Below, piece after piece: positions 46,061-59,007 of a DNA stretch of 64,000 bases. Every line of letters begins with the position of its first letter. Position 1 is the first letter of the stretch. A model generated the notes under the pieces. The model saw only the letters and a list, made by a program, of their open reading frames with translations, made no database searches and was not told where the DNA came from. The DNA is from Dreissena polymorpha (taxonomy: Eukaryota; Mollusca; Bivalvia; Myida; Dreissenidae): the NCBI RefSeq assembly GCF_020536995.1, contig NC_068357.1, positions 53,523,063 to 53,587,062 of the forward strand. The letters are read 5' to 3'. The position numbers and the translations under genes were made by a program.

Positions 46061-46929
46061 TTATAATGTTAACGTTTTATTTTTACACCATATGACGCAG
46101 TCTTATGTTGTGTTTTAGACGGATTACATTTCTTTACACGGTGTCATACATTATTTGTGTTTTTACGTATTAAAGGAACAACCTTTGTTCATTTGTGTAC
46201 AGCTAATTAAGATCTCGTGAGCTTTGCCTCGAACTCTCCCGCGACGGGATCCAAGATGATGAGTGATCTCTCTTGAGAGTGGGCGTGGGAGAAGTTTTTT
46301 TGAATTTTAATAAGTTTTGTTGACTTTGGGGCAATTTTTATTGCCGCCAACATCATTTATAAACTGTTTTACGTTTTAAGTCAGTGTTCTAATTAAGCGA
46401 CGAGTGGTAACGTTGTGGTAAAGTGCAAAATAAGACTTTCTTGGTGTGTCGCGGGCGGCGAGGCCCGGCAGCCATCTTGAAAAAATGGAAAATTATTGAA
46501 CAAAAATAGACATTTTGAATAGGAAAGTGGATGTAGCCTTGAAACGAACGATTGATTATAGGGATGTAGAAATAAATCAAATGTTTTAAGAAAAATCTGG
46601 CAGTTTTTACGGAACTTTTAAACTTTTAACCTTGAACATAAACCGTTACGTGGTTAGTCTCAAAGTCTAGACTGTTCGTTATTTTTTTATAAAACTTTGC
46701 AAAGCAAGCAAAGGAGAACGTGCGATTTTACAGCTGTTACTGTAAATATTTATTTTAGAAAAGTTTTATCTGGTTTTAAACTTAAAAGTGACTTTTAAGG
46801 AAAGGCAGGCTTGTATTTAAAATTATTTATGCTCAACACTTAATGACTCATTTTTACCTCTATCTCTGTCTAAGCTTTTTCTTAGCTTACTGTGTGCAGA
46901 ATTCTGTAGTGGAGATCTCGTCTGCTGAT
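46061..46929. other. Probable 5' region of LINE copy 3
   Basis: Non-coding and partly GC-rich near 46230-46480 (CTCCCGCGACGGG, GTCGCGGGCGGCGAGG). It lies directly before the LINE ORF1 and may hold the promoter of the element. Its left edge is not defined. Confidence 0.4.
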
Positions 46930-48483
46930 ATGGCAAGCATGGCGCAGCTGGTGAGTACAGTCCAGAGGAAAAGGACAACTGGCTCAAGGTCTGCGATTGG
47001 TAAGAGGCTGCAGTCTCCCAGCAACTCCCATGGAGGTCAGACACCGGGCAACATACAAAGGTCCACTGAATACAACCTTACGGTGAACGGTAATTTAGCA
47101 AAAATGTTAGAAGCCGCAAATCGCACTCAAAAGTATTAAATGTGAAGTAACTGGAGGAGGTCTTGTCATAACAGCTGACCTAATTACTTTTGAGCCTTTG
47201 AAAACTGTCTCATTATACTTCTATGGAAACGAACCAGGGTTCAAAAATGAAACTACCAATGATACAACCTATAATAGATCTGGAAAGAACATTGTCATGT
47301 ACGCCATTAGGCATACTAGTTATACGCTGAATATCTATAACACACGTAGTAGATTTCTGATGAATGGAAAAAATGTATCCTTGTTTATAGACGAGCATTT
47401 GAAACAGGTTCGGGGGTTGGTTCAGCAGGTTCGAGTGGATGGCAGACCAGTGGACGTTGCCAGTACTAACAAGCAGTTGGCGGAAAGGATTGAAAGTGCG
47501 ATGAGAGAAATAAACCAGCAGGTCGTGTTAACCTGAACACTACAAGTAAGTCTAGATTATCCATTCAAAAAAGTGTAGACAACACCGTAACGACAGACAA
47601 AGTTAAAGAAAAATGGCCGTGTATCAAATGTAAAATAAATGTAAAAAATGGTGTTGAATGTTCCAAGAACCATACAGGGAAAAGTCATTGGATTCATTAT
47701 AACTGCCTGAAACGTGGTGGTGTGAGTGAAGAAGAATTGAAAAACCGTATGAACCAACCCCAGGAGACTGCCTTTACTTGTGTGGTGTGTATTAGACATA
47801 TAGAGCCACAGGTAAACATTGAGAATTCTGTTAATTCTACAAATAATTCAAAGACAAACACTAACGGTACCCGGAAAACAGGTAATGACACAAACACAGT
47901 AACAGATCAGCAATTGTTAGTAATCCCTTTAAGACCAAGGTTTGCATTGAAGGGTAGTGTGAAAGTACTCGTACAGGAAGAATCAAATAGAAATGAAACC
48001 CCAGAAATATCTGAAACCTGTTCTGTCTGCAGCCAAACAATTTCATCGAATGAAAAGTGTTGTGACATATGTCAAGCAATTTGTCACCATGAATGTGTGG
48101 ATTATGACTCGTTGAATCTTAAAGTTACCTGTATCACATGTCTAGGAACAACCCAACAGCTAGAGGCAGCGTCCCAAGGGGATAGGGCGGAACAAGTAAA
48201 CGATGTAGGAACCCAACCTGTAACTGCAACAGCTCCAGATACTTATCAGGGCGAACAACTGAAGGCAGCTCAAGGTTTGAAACAAAGAGAACACAAGTTC
48301 AAACAATTAGAAACCGATTTAAAAATAAGGGGAAAAGAAATTAGCGAAGCAGCAAAGTATAGGCCAAAATTAGAAAGTCATATTAAGAAACTTGAAGTCA
48401 TAACTAAAGAACTTGATAAACTTAACAAAACATTACTTGATAAAATTCAATTCTTAGCGAACCAAATTGAAACTCTTAAATAG
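46930..48483 (+). pseudogene. LINE ORF1 remnant: two PHD-like fingers and coiled coil
   Basis: It starts at ATG 46930 (MASMAQLVSTVQRKR). The reading frame changes at least twice before 47722, where a 253-codon frame begins. Two cysteine-histidine modules: KWPCIKCKINVKNGVEC…HWIHYNCL…FTCVVC, then CSVCSQTISSNEKCCDICQ…CHHECVDYD…CITC, matching the C4HC3 spacing of PHD fingers. After 48240 a heptad-like coiled coil (KQREHKFKQLETDLK, KLEVITKELDKLNKTLLD) runs to the stop at 48483. PHD-bearing ORF1 proteins bind RNA or chromatin in several invertebrate LINEs; this copy is dead. Confidence 0.7.
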
Positions 48484-49214
48484 ACAGCACCGACCGAACC
48501 ATCAAATACAAATAAGTGTTCTAACACAGTTTTGACAGAGAATGAAAGGCTCGTGGACTCTATTCATAGTAAAGTCACTTACTTCATTTTAAAACAGATT
48601 GACAAGCAATTCGAAAATCTGGATTTAAATATGGGTGTGTCCCCCACAGTAATTACTGATAATGAAACAAGAACATCACATGTACAGAATAATGAACCAT
48701 TTTAAGAGAGAGATTCTGCCGAGCGTGTCACTGGAATTAATAATATTAGAAATAGATATGCGCAGAATGTAAATAATACTATTGTAGATCGTGTCGAAAA
48801 GGGACATCACAGAGCACCACATCAAAGGAAAAGCGAGAACAGACTGCATAGCGACATCATTATCCCAGAAGGGTACGTGGCAGTCCCCAGGGACCAGGTG
48901 TATGCTACAATCCAGGGTCGACCCATATGCAAGACACAGTCGCAAAGGGAATCAAGTAAGACTAGCGTTAAGGCATCCGTTAAGGTACCTTACATTACAA
49001 CTCAGATTAAACTTGAGAAATCAGACGAACCTGAAAGCAAGAACTCCACTATGGATACTGTGAATAATAGACATGAAAACAGCTGCGAACTATTGGATCT
49101 CTCCAGAAAGAAAGACTATGAATTAAACAGAGTACAAATAGTTAATTGCCAACAAATCATAATTTAACCAGGTATAGAAGTGACAGCTGCATAAACAATA
49201 TGATATCTTTTAAT

Positions 49215-49345
49215 ACTTCCGTGTTTCGGTCAGACTCGCTCAAACGCTTGCGAATTTACGACATAAATACGGTAGCAAGCGTCTGCGATATCAAGATCGG
49301 CGTGAATATGCATGCGCCAATCAGTTTTAATTTCAGCGTGAAAAC
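49215..49345 (+). repeat. Left inverted terminal repeat of the DIRS-like element
   Basis: Contains CTTCCGTGTTTCGGTCAGAC, GCTCAAACGCTTGCGAATTT and GCGCCAATCAGTTTTA, all found inverted at 54145-54280. Only a few mismatches by eye. Confidence 0.88.
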
Positions 49346-52300
49346 GGTCCGACGTGCTTTTTAGTCTTACAATTTGTAAGAATTTTTGGACTTATTTTGT
49401 AAAGTTTATAAGTGGTTTTTAGTATTAAACTATGGCGGAAGCGTCGCTCCATGTGGTGGATGATAGTAATTCACAGTAACATGGCAATTTCACACCTATT
49501 ATCTACTTCGTCAGTTTCGAAAACACGTGCTTATTCGAAACCGAATGTTTGTGATTTGGATAAGAGAATTTCGGATATGCAAGCAAAGTTTGATTCCAAT
49601 ATTGAAAAAATTCTACCGTCACTAGAAACTGTGAAAATGCATACTTATCAGGGGGTTCGGCCTCGCTGAATAGTGCAAATAAACAGCCAACAGTGGGTTC
49701 GACCCAGCTGAGAGCTGTTTCCGGTGATACCGTTTCGGTGAGTAGACCCCGTCAAATGAAAAGTTTGAATAATGGTGTTACAATGATACTGTTTCTGATG
49801 ATATTTTGTCTCTTCATCCTCGGGATCAAGAAAGACGAGATTTGCTCGGTCTTTGTGAGGAAAGCATCTCAGTTCATTCTGATCTTTCTGTTTTTTCTAC
49901 TGACAGTCAGTTTAAACAGTATACAAACCCTGAAACACGCAACATGCTGTCAGAATTGTTTGGCTCTGAGAACTCAAAAAAGGAGGAGGGGACAGGTTTA
50001 GTACTAGATGAGTACCAGATTTCCATACTGTCACATTCTTGGAGAACTGACACTCCTGACAGAATGTCTGCTTACAAGAACGAGTATAGAGTATGCTTTC
50101 CTGTACATGAGCAGAGCAAGTCCATGTTAGATGTTCCCTGTTTGGACGATTTATTACAACCTATGTTGCAGAAACGTCATGACAATAAAATGACAAAAAG
50201 CTGGGGAAAGAATAGGCAATTTTGCACTCAGCCTTTGAAGTCTATTGAGACCCTTAGTTTTCAAGATCAGTTGGCGTCTCGTTTAAACATTGTTGCAACA
50301 TGCTACATGCAACAGGGATTGGGATACTTATTGTCAATTTTGAAATCTGAGGAAACATACATTAATAAAGCTGTACAAACTGTACGTAATTTGTTTGACA
50401 TGTCCAACAAAGCGTTGGATCAAGCCGGTAGAGCAGGTGCATTTCATCATTTGGTAAGACGCAAAGCGGCTGTTACTGATACCGGTTTAAGCACTTTGAA
50501 AGACATTTATTCTAAAGTTATGTATTTACCTTTATCCTCAGAGGGTGTGTTTGGTTCTGGATTACACCCTAAGCTTAAGAGCAGGAAAGAACAGAAAGAT
50601 CAGTTGAATAATCTCATGCCAGAATTCTTTGATACACCTAAGAGAAAATTTGTCTCAAATGCTTATGATACAGTTAGGTCCGCCTACAATAAGCCAAGAC
50701 TTCAGTACAATCAGTCGGGGCGACCTAGACCAAACTATCAGCTGTCATACTCTGCCAAATAAAGAGAATAGGCAGAAGCAGTCTTTTTCAGTACCTCGCA
50801 GTCAGGGACCAAAAGAGAAGGAAGTTTCTGTAACTCCATCCTTTCGGATCCCCAAAAAGCAATGACATGGTAAGCCTCAGATTGTCTCTAAATCATTAGA
50901 TACCGGTAGGGGGTCGCCTCAAATATTTTCTACCAAAATGGGAAGAAATAATAACCGACAAATGGGTGTTAGACATAATAAGAAAGGGATATTCTCTGGA
51001 GTTCAGAGAAATTCCCACATTTTCAGGAATAAAACGGGCAGTAGTTCCTCCAAAAAATGTACATTTTATTACAAAATAAATTTCATGTCTTTTAGAAAAA
51101 GATGCTATAAAATTGGTTCCTGTTCATCATCAAAATCAAGGTTTTTACAGTACCTTTTTCCTAGTCCCAAAAAAGGATGGAACAATGAGACCAGTAATAA
51201 ATTTGAGGCCACTCAACTGGTATCTGATAAAGAAACACTTCAAAATGGACACATTAGCAAAGGTTATAAACATGGAAAAAACGAATGATTCTGCAATTTT
51301 AATAGATTTAAGCGATGCATATCTTCATGTGCCAATAATTCCGAAACACAGGAAATTTCTAAGATTTGCTTTTCAAGGCCGTTGTTACCAGTGGAAAGTA
51401 ATGCGTTTTGGACCGTCAGTAGCTACCAGGGTGTTTACCAAAATAGTAGCAACAGTAGCAGCCTATTTGAGAATCTTAAATCGTCGATTGGCGGTGTATC
51501 TGGACGATTGGATGGCATTAAATCAGTCCAGAAAAATGTTGTTGGCAAACAGGGACACATGTCTGAATCTTCTTATATCACTAGGTTTCATTGTCAACCT
51601 GGAAAAATCCAATTTGTAACCTCAGAAGGAGATTGTGTACATAGGGGCCTTATTCAATTTCATTCAGGGTCGTATATTTCCGACACAAGACAGGATATTA
51701 AAGATTCAGTACGCAATCAATCAAATGTTAACAGGTCATGTCAAAGCAAGAGATTTTCTTCATCTTCTTGGGTTAATGGCATCGTGCCTAGAGTTAATTC
51801 CCAATGCTCGTCTCTACATGAGACCCATTCAGTTACACCTACTCAGTTTTTGGAAACCGTCTCAGGATTCATTGAGCATGAACATCCCATTTACTCGACA
51901 CCTAAAATCACATCTAGTTTGGTGTCAAAATTAGTCAACACTTTAAAGGGTCGATTGTTAGTTCAGCCCCCTTCGGAGATAACAATAACCACAGATGCAT
52001 CAAAGACAATATACGGAGGACACATGAACAATGCATGCATACAGGGTTCATGGTCTCCAGATCAGAGGAATTGGCACATGAATTCTTTAGAAATGGAAGC
52101 AGTTATCTTGACATTCACCCATTTTCTTAATCGAATTCAAAAGAAAACGGTGTTGATCAAATCAAACAATACAACAGTGGTACAGTACATAAACAAAGAA
52201 GGAGGTACCAGGTCCAGTCAGTTGTGCATTCAAGTTTGGAGACTTTGGAATTTAGCAATAAAGAACAATATTGTGCTGAGAGCAGTGCACACTGCGGGGA

Positions 52301-54144
52301 AAAACAATTTATTAGCAGATCAGTTGAGTCGAGTCAGGATTCAACCAACAGAGTGGTCTCGGAATTCAATGATTGTGAACAAAAAATTTCAAATTTGGGG
52401 TTTTCCTCTAATGGACCTATTTGCCTCGGAACAAAACAAACAAACTCAAATATTTTGTTCACGGTTTCCAACTAATCAAGCATATGCAACAGATGCACTA
52501 AGCATTTCGTGGGAGGGGATGTTTGCCTATGCATACCCCCCTCCAGTATGTCTAATTCCACGAATTCTGAGACATATGTTGCAATTCCATTGTCAGATAA
52601 TTCTCATAGCGCCACAGTGGCAGAGAATACATTGGTACACAGACATTCCGAATTTACTGGTAGCACCTCCAAGAAAGCTACCAAAGATTCCAAATGTACT
52701 GGTACAACCTAAAACAAACATAAACCATCAAATGTAGAAATGTTAAATTTGACAGCATGGATGCTGTCGACAAGCAGTTCAGAAAGATTGGCTTTTCTAA
52801 AAACACTAGAACCCTTCTCACAGCTGCATGGAGAAAGGGTACACAAAAGGACTATTCCAGTAAATTCAGAATGTACAATAGCTGGTGTAGTTTGCGGAAA
52901 ATTAATACCTATTCTGCCTCTTAAGTACAAATTGCCAAGTTTTTGACTGATTTGTATGAAAAAGGTTTACAATATAGAACCATAAATGGATACAGGTCAA
53001 TGTTAACAGCAGTTGTTCCTCCTGTAGATAAATTTAAAGTAGGGCAACATCTTCATATTATCCAGTTGTTAAAGAGGATATTTAATTCTAGACCTCCAGT
53101 AGTTAGACTGGTGCCTGAATGGGATTTGATTAAGGTTTTAGACACATTGCAAACAAAACTTTTGAACCTATTGCATCAATACATCTTAAGTTTCTTACTT
53201 TCAAGACAGTGTTTTGTTTGCAATTACATCTTTCAGGAGGTGCAGTGATCTACAGTCGCTTAGGATAGGTGAAGGGCCTGTAAATATTCAAAGAAAAGGT
53301 ATTACTTTCATTCGTCATGGTTTAGCCAAGCAGAATAGACCGTCACATTATGGAGCCACAGTGTTTTTTTCTTCATTAAGTGAGAATAAGAAACTTGACC
53401 CAAAAAAGTGTGTTTACTATTATTTGAAGGAAACTAAACAGTTTAGGAAAACTGTATCAGGAGAGGATGAAAGCAGACTTGTTCTATCTTTGAATGAACC
53501 GCATAAACAAGTATCAGCATAGACAATTGCCAGTTGGATTGTGCAAACTTTGATATTTGCTCTCGGGGACAATGATGTAAAGATTAATGCTCAAAGTACC
53601 AGAGCCATTGGTTCCTCTTTTGCTCTTTTTAAGGGAGCCTCTTTAGATTCAATTATGCAGCCTGCAGACTGGAGTAAAGAGAACACTTTCATTAAGTTCT
53701 ACCGTAGAGACTGTAGTCAAAAGGTGAACGTTTTAGACATTGGAAAGTGAAATTTGTTGAGAAACTTTTAGCGAGTCGCATGTTATGATTTTTCACAGGA
53801 AGTGAAGAGTGTAAAAGTGTATATATTTAGGGAAATTTTTGAATGGATATTTTATGGATAGTTTGATACAGCATATCCAACAAGGACATTCATGGATAGT
53901 AGTGGTAGTTAAGAAAACATGACTACCGGTACACAGAAATTAGCAGTGACACCTCCAAATGGGTGAGAATACTGCTTTGAAATCTATCCTATATGTAAAC
54001 AAAGTATGACTGGTAAGTTTAACGAATGAAATGAAATTCATAAATTTGAAATCAAATTCAAATTTTATGAATGAGTTAAACTTACCAGTCACAATATTAC
54101 CCTCCACCTCCCCTTGCTTATTTCTGTTTTTAGAGAGATTTTGA

Positions 54145-54280
54145 GTTTTCACTGGGGAAAGTAAAACTGATTGGCGCATGCGTATTCACGCCGATCTTGA
54201 TCAAGCAGACGCTTGCTACCGTATTTATGTCGTAAATTCGCAAGCGTTTGAGCGAGTCTGACCGAAACACGGAAGTATTA
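54145..54280 (-). repeat. Right inverted terminal repeat of the DIRS-like element
   Basis: Reverse complement of the left terminal repeat (TAAAACTGATTGGCGC, AAATTCGCAAGCGTTTGAGC, GTCTGACCGAAACACGGAAG). Confidence 0.88.
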
Positions 54281-54344
54281 TCCTATATGTAAACAAAGTA
54301 TGACTGGTAAGGTTAACTCATTCATTAAATTTGAATTTTATTTC

Positions 54345-54960
54345 AAATTAATGTATTTTTTACTACTTCAGGAGACATGGCTTTTTCAATGTAACATATA
54401 TAAATTAAATTAAATTAAATAGGTCAAAATTTGTGTTTTGCGGCTAAGGGAGTCGATTTATACATCCCTATCTCTCCAGTACAAGTACCCAGAGGTTATG
54501 GAGGTGTCGCCATCCTGTGGAAAAAGGACATGGATCATCTTGTCACCAAATTGAACGAGGGTAACCAGAGAATACAGTGTGTCGAAATAGGTACAGAAGA
54601 TAATAGATTAGTAGTAGTATCAGTATATATGCCTTCTAGAAACACTCATCAGTCAGAAATAGAATTCCAAGAATGTACGGACCAGCTCAGAGAAATTATT
54701 GTAAAATACAGCTAATCGCATGAAATCATCATGGAGGAGACATGAATAAAGACTTATCCACACAAGCGCCTGTGTTAGGGAGAACAGCGTACTTGAAAGA
54801 ACTTATCTCTGATTTTAACCTACAATATGACAATTCGGGGAAAACCTTCACAAACTCACAAAGTGTTGAGTGTACGGAGATTGATTATTTCTTGGTAAAA
54901 ACCCCTGAAAAGGACAAATACACAAAAAGTAGTTTTAAACAGCATAGACGTTAACATCTC
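54345..54960 (+). pseudogene. LINE endonuclease remnant (copy 3)
   Basis: LLQETWLFQ, GYGGVAILWKKD, VVVSVYMPSRN and, in another frame, NSQSVECTEIDYFLVKT are successive blocks of the apurinic-type LINE endonuclease (QETW, GGVAILW, S-x-YMP, IDYFL). The first catalytic block lies upstream and is missing. Several frame changes. Confidence 0.75.
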
Positions 54961-55429
54961 GGACCACCATCCTGTGCAAATTTCTGTGGCGACACAACTC
55001 AAACGAAAGCGACAAATTAAAGATCGTTCCATACATATACTTAAGACAAATTGGAACAAGGTGGATACAGATCTCTACTCTGAAAAACTTAGACGTCGTA
55101 TTTTATTACTCGATCCTTCAGAGTAAGACACTGTGGAACAGATTGAAAACTACTCAATGAAAATAATGTCGATAATAAAGGAATCTATTGAAGACCAGGC
55201 AAGAAAAGTGAAACCTATTAACTCTAAACCTAAATTGAAAGTTTGGACTGAAAAAAATGAAAATGAACTTAAGAATTTGAGAGCAGCATTTAAGTTGTGA
55301 TCATCACAGGGGAAACGCAGAGAAATTGATAATGTTTTTTTTTATGTCTCTGAGACAAGCAAAAAAGTCATTTTGCAGTTCTTATCGTTGCGAGCAAACG
55401 AGGTGATTGGCTCAAGACAGATAGAATTT

Positions 55430-57968
55430 ATTGAAATCTAGAACTAGTGATACAAAACTTTTTCACAAATTAATTAACAAACAAAGAATAAATAAGACAT
55501 TTATGGTTGACAATCTGTGCGTTGATGAAGAGAAATATTCAGGTGTGGAGGAGGTAGTGAACGGTTTCAAAGTTTATTCAAAGTTTATTTCCAGAAACTT
55601 GCGGAACACTCGATTAACAGTAACTTTGACATTGACCATAACCAAAATAATGAAATTGAATTTAAACATATTAATGATATAGTGCGTGAAAAAGATGTCG
55701 ATCCGGTTACATTTGAAGAATTAGAGAAAGCAGTTAACAATATGAATAAGGGTAAATATATGGTCTCACTATTGAAAGTATCTTGAACGGTGGAATAACT
55801 GTTTGTCATGCATTCCTTGAAATATTAAATGCTATACTGAAAATTGATGAAGTACCCAAATGTTTGAAAGTTGGATTTTTAACGCCGGTGTTCAAAAACA
55901 AAGGTTGTAGCTCAGAAGCAACAAACTATAGAGGAATCACAGTTCTACCAGTGATAGAGAAACTATTAGAAACTGTCATCAGTGTTGGAGAAACATCAAA
56001 GCGTTTACCAAAGAAGGTTTACAGCGAACACTTCCCCACTTCATGCAGTACTTATCGTGGAAGAAATAATGAGAAACTTCAAAGATAGTGGAGAAGCAGT
56101 AGATCTGATATTTGTATATGCAAAGGGACAGCTTTCTACGTAGTTGGTGGTGTGATCACCACCACCTACTTCGTCGAATATACCACTCAGGAGTAAATGA
56201 TAAAATCTGGTCAATTATAGACAGTATTCATTCAGAAGCGACTAGCGTTGTAAAGTGTGCAGGGATACGTTCTGATCCAATTAGCGTACTACAAGGAGTG
56301 CGTCAAGGAGGTATTCTCAGCACAGATATGTACACAGTGTATATCAACCCATTGCTGAAACGTATGGAACTCACAGACAGTGGTTGTGGTATTAGTGAAA
56401 TACGTTGTTATGCAAGTGCCTGCGCGGACGATGTAACTATAAACTCTACCAAAAGTAACGAAACAGCAACTTTGATACGCATGGCAGAAGATTTCGCCAG
56501 TTGTGAGAGATATCTACTCCAACCAAATAAAACAGAAGCTCTCAAAGTATATCCAAATAACTGTAAATCAAAAACATATGAATATTTTGAAATTTATGGT
56601 AAACAGATGGTAAACTATGGTAAACTCCGAAGTCAGCACTCATCTTGGTCTTAAAAGATCCGAAACCATGAACTCCACAGCGGAAACCAATGTGGATCAT
56701 AATATCCAGAACGCGAGGCGCACAGCATATAACTTTATGTCAGCTAGACTGCAGGGTGCAGCGGGACTCGATAATCCTACTACTTTACATCTTTTTAAAA
56801 CCTTTGTATCACCAGTATTGGACTATGGTCTGGAAATTATTCTTCTGCGTAAAACTCTAATGGACAGACTTGAACTTTTTCAAAAGATACTTTTAAAACA
56901 ACTATTTATGTTACCTACAAACACCTCTAATATTGCCATATATTTGTAAAGTGGACTTTTACCAGTAGAAGCACAAATCCATAAAAAAGCATAAGTACTC
57001 TTTAAAAATGTATGTCATCAAAATGAAAATGCAGTAGAGCGTAGGTTGGCAGAGAGACAATTGACAGTTAAGAACGAAAAAAGTAATAGCTGGTTCATTG
57101 AAGTGAAACGTCTATTTTGGTGGTACAAACTTGGTGAAGCAGAAGATCTACTGAAAACACCTGTAAAGAAAGAACAATGGAAACAAACAGTTAGTAAATC
57201 GGTCAGTTTATGGTGGTATAACAACTTTCTAGACCAAGCACAACATATGACAAGTCTTAAAAACCTAAACTTGAAATCAGTTACTCCAGGAAAACCACAC
57301 CCACTACTTCAACTACCTTCAAGCTCGTCTTATGATGCAAAAACACCTGTAAAGAAAGAAAAATGGAAACACACAGTAAGTAAATTGGTCAGTTTATGGT
57401 GGTATTACAACTTTCTAGACCAAGCACAACATATGAAAAGTCTTAAAAACCTAAACCTGAAATCAGTAACTCCAGGAAAACCACACCCACTACTTCAACG
57501 ACCTTCAAGCTCGTCTTATGATGCAAACAGACTATTAATGAAGCTGAAATTTATGAGTGGCACCGACATACTCCAAAGTAATCGAGCGTCGTTCAACCAA
57601 AATAGCGTCGATCCCACCTATCTTCTGTGTAACGAAGCTCCAGAAACATTTAGTCATTTTGTTCTGAACTGTTCATTGACGTCAGAAATACGTAAACCTA
57701 CCGTATTATAGCCGACATTTGTTACGAAATCGAGAGACTGATGCCAAATCCTTGGGACTCATTCACCACCGACGAGAAAGTACACACAGTCATAGACTGT
57801 TCTGGTTTAAGGCGCAGGGGTAAATTAACAAAAACAGAGACACTGAGGCTTCAGAGTGTTGAGTTTCACTGTAGAAGACTTTTATTTACTTTACATACGG
57901 AAAGATATAGACACTTACAAATAGGAAACGTCATTAAAAACAAGGCTACATCCGTGGTGCACTTATAA
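55430..57968 (+). pseudogene. LINE reverse transcriptase and C-terminal region (copy 3)
   Basis: Pieces in several frames: GFLTPVFKNKGCSSEATNYR (about 55870), GVRQGGILSTDMYTVYINPL (about 56300), then CADDVTINS (about 56420), where most LINEs have YADD or FADD. After the thumb comes LDYGLEIILLRK and a C-terminal region with YLLCNEAPETFSHFVLNC (C…H-x4-C). A 62-codon tandem duplication lies inside the C-terminal part. At least five frame disruptions; not functional. Confidence 0.8.
57154..57525 (+). repeat. 186-bp in-frame tandem duplication in the LINE C-terminus
   Basis: KTPVKKEQWKQTVSKSVSLWW… and KTPVKKEKWKHTVSKLVSLWW… follow each other, both ending GKPHPLLQ-x-PSSSSYDA. The first bases are at 57154 and 57340, a period of 186 bp that keeps the frame. 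Differences between the copies are few, so the duplication is later than most of the decay or was carried by an active lineage. Confidence 0.9.
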
Positions 57969-58088
57969 GTCTGATATAAGTAGAAAGGTGACGAAGCAAA
58001 ATTGTGTCGCGAACTAAACATTAACACTCTGACGTGCTTGTCACGGTTGGCCCATAAGGGCTGTTAAGACAATAAATACAGAATACAG

Positions 58089-58771
58089 ATGGCGGCGCCC
58101 ATCTCCAAGAAAGTGTATATCTTTGGACACTCGTTTGTGAAGAGGTTGAAAGATTTCATTCGTCATGATCCGTCACTACGTTACGATTTGGGCGTAACGG
58201 GTAGTCCGATGATACAATACTCGGGTTTCTCAAGCGCTACAGTCGACCATCTTCGAAACAACTTAGATTACATCCTGTATTTCAACCCAGACATTGTGGT
58301 CTTAGTGGTTGGAACAAACGATATTTACAACCCGAACCAATCGCCACTCTCTGTTGCTTCGGCGATACGTGATCTTGTGGACACTTTACTTTTTGTTCAT
58401 GGAATTCCACAAGTTATTGTAATGCAAACCCTTCATAGACATGCTTCTACTTGTCAAACTCGTTATCCAGTTGACATTGATATACATAGACATAGTTCAA
58501 CTACAGGGTTGACGAAATGAACAGTCTTCTCATCGACTGGCTAAATTCTGCGCCCCTTGGCCGAGCATACCTGTGGCGTTTGAAGGGTTTTTGGTCACCA
58601 GAATGTACCCGCATGAACTTTGCAGATGACGGCTGTCACTTGTCACCTCGCGGCCAACATAGATTCTTCAATCACATACGGGCGGCAGTGGTCGCTGCCC
58701 TTAAACAATCAATCGGATTTGTATCACATTTTGCCTTATCTTGTCGGGCTTGTTTTATTAAAGCTGCCTGA
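58089..58771 (+). pseudogene. SGNH/GDSL-type hydrolase-like ORF, frame broken once
   Basis: Starts ATGGCGGCGCC at 58089, immediately after the 3' end of LINE copy 3. Block I-like VYIFGHSFVKRL (GHS for GDS), block III VVLVVGTNDI, and the final NFADDGCHLSPRGQHRF with the D-x-x-H of block V. The frame changes once near 58490 (FNYRVDEMNSLLIDW continues in the second frame). Total length of about 225 residues fits a compact SGNH domain. Such ORFs occur both as host esterases and inside mobile elements; the position favours the latter. Substrate unknown. Confidence 0.55.
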
Positions 58772-59007
58772 TTTAGTAGGTTCAGGCCAGCTCTATATCA
58801 GTGTCACATTTTTGTCACTTTTAGTTATTAATTTAGACTGAGAATATTTTTTTCTCTACAACATGACGGCTTTAAATATCATTTCCGTCTGAAATGGTTT
58901 CTATCTAAATACAGTTATGTTATTTTTCATTCGACCCCTGCCCACCTCTTTTATTCATTTTAAAAATAGGCCTGTCTTTAGTCATGTGTCCGGTTGGACT
59001 TTGACAT

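Larger units (their letters stand above)
49190..54340 (+). mobile_element. DIRS-like tyrosine-recombinase retroelement (fossil)
   Basis: Inverted terminal repeats of about 120-150 bp lie at 49215-49345 and 54145-54280 and remain very similar. A segment next to the right end (about 53985-54110) is repeated just outside it (54281-54340), as expected of the internal complementary region of DIRS elements. Parts in order: gag-like region about 49.4-50.9 kb, reverse transcriptase and RNase H about 51.0-52.7 kb, tyrosine recombinase about 52.9-53.75 kb. It is broken, with roughly half a dozen interruptions. The similar ends suggest moderate to young age. It sits inside LINE copy 3. Confidence 0.85.
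46850..58085 (+). mobile_element. LINE copy 3 with PHD-finger ORF1, interrupted by a DIRS-like element
   Basis: ORF1 (46930-48483 and beyond) lies left of the DIRS-like insertion; endonuclease and reverse transcriptase (54345-57968) lie right of it, both on the plus strand. The LINE text resumes at about 54350 with LLQETWLFQ, a typical early endonuclease block. The first part of the endonuclease is not found, so insertion was accompanied by loss, or the LINE was already damaged. The 3' end has AATAAATACAG near 58070-58085. There are many frame changes, making it the oldest of the three LINEs. Confidence 0.82.
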
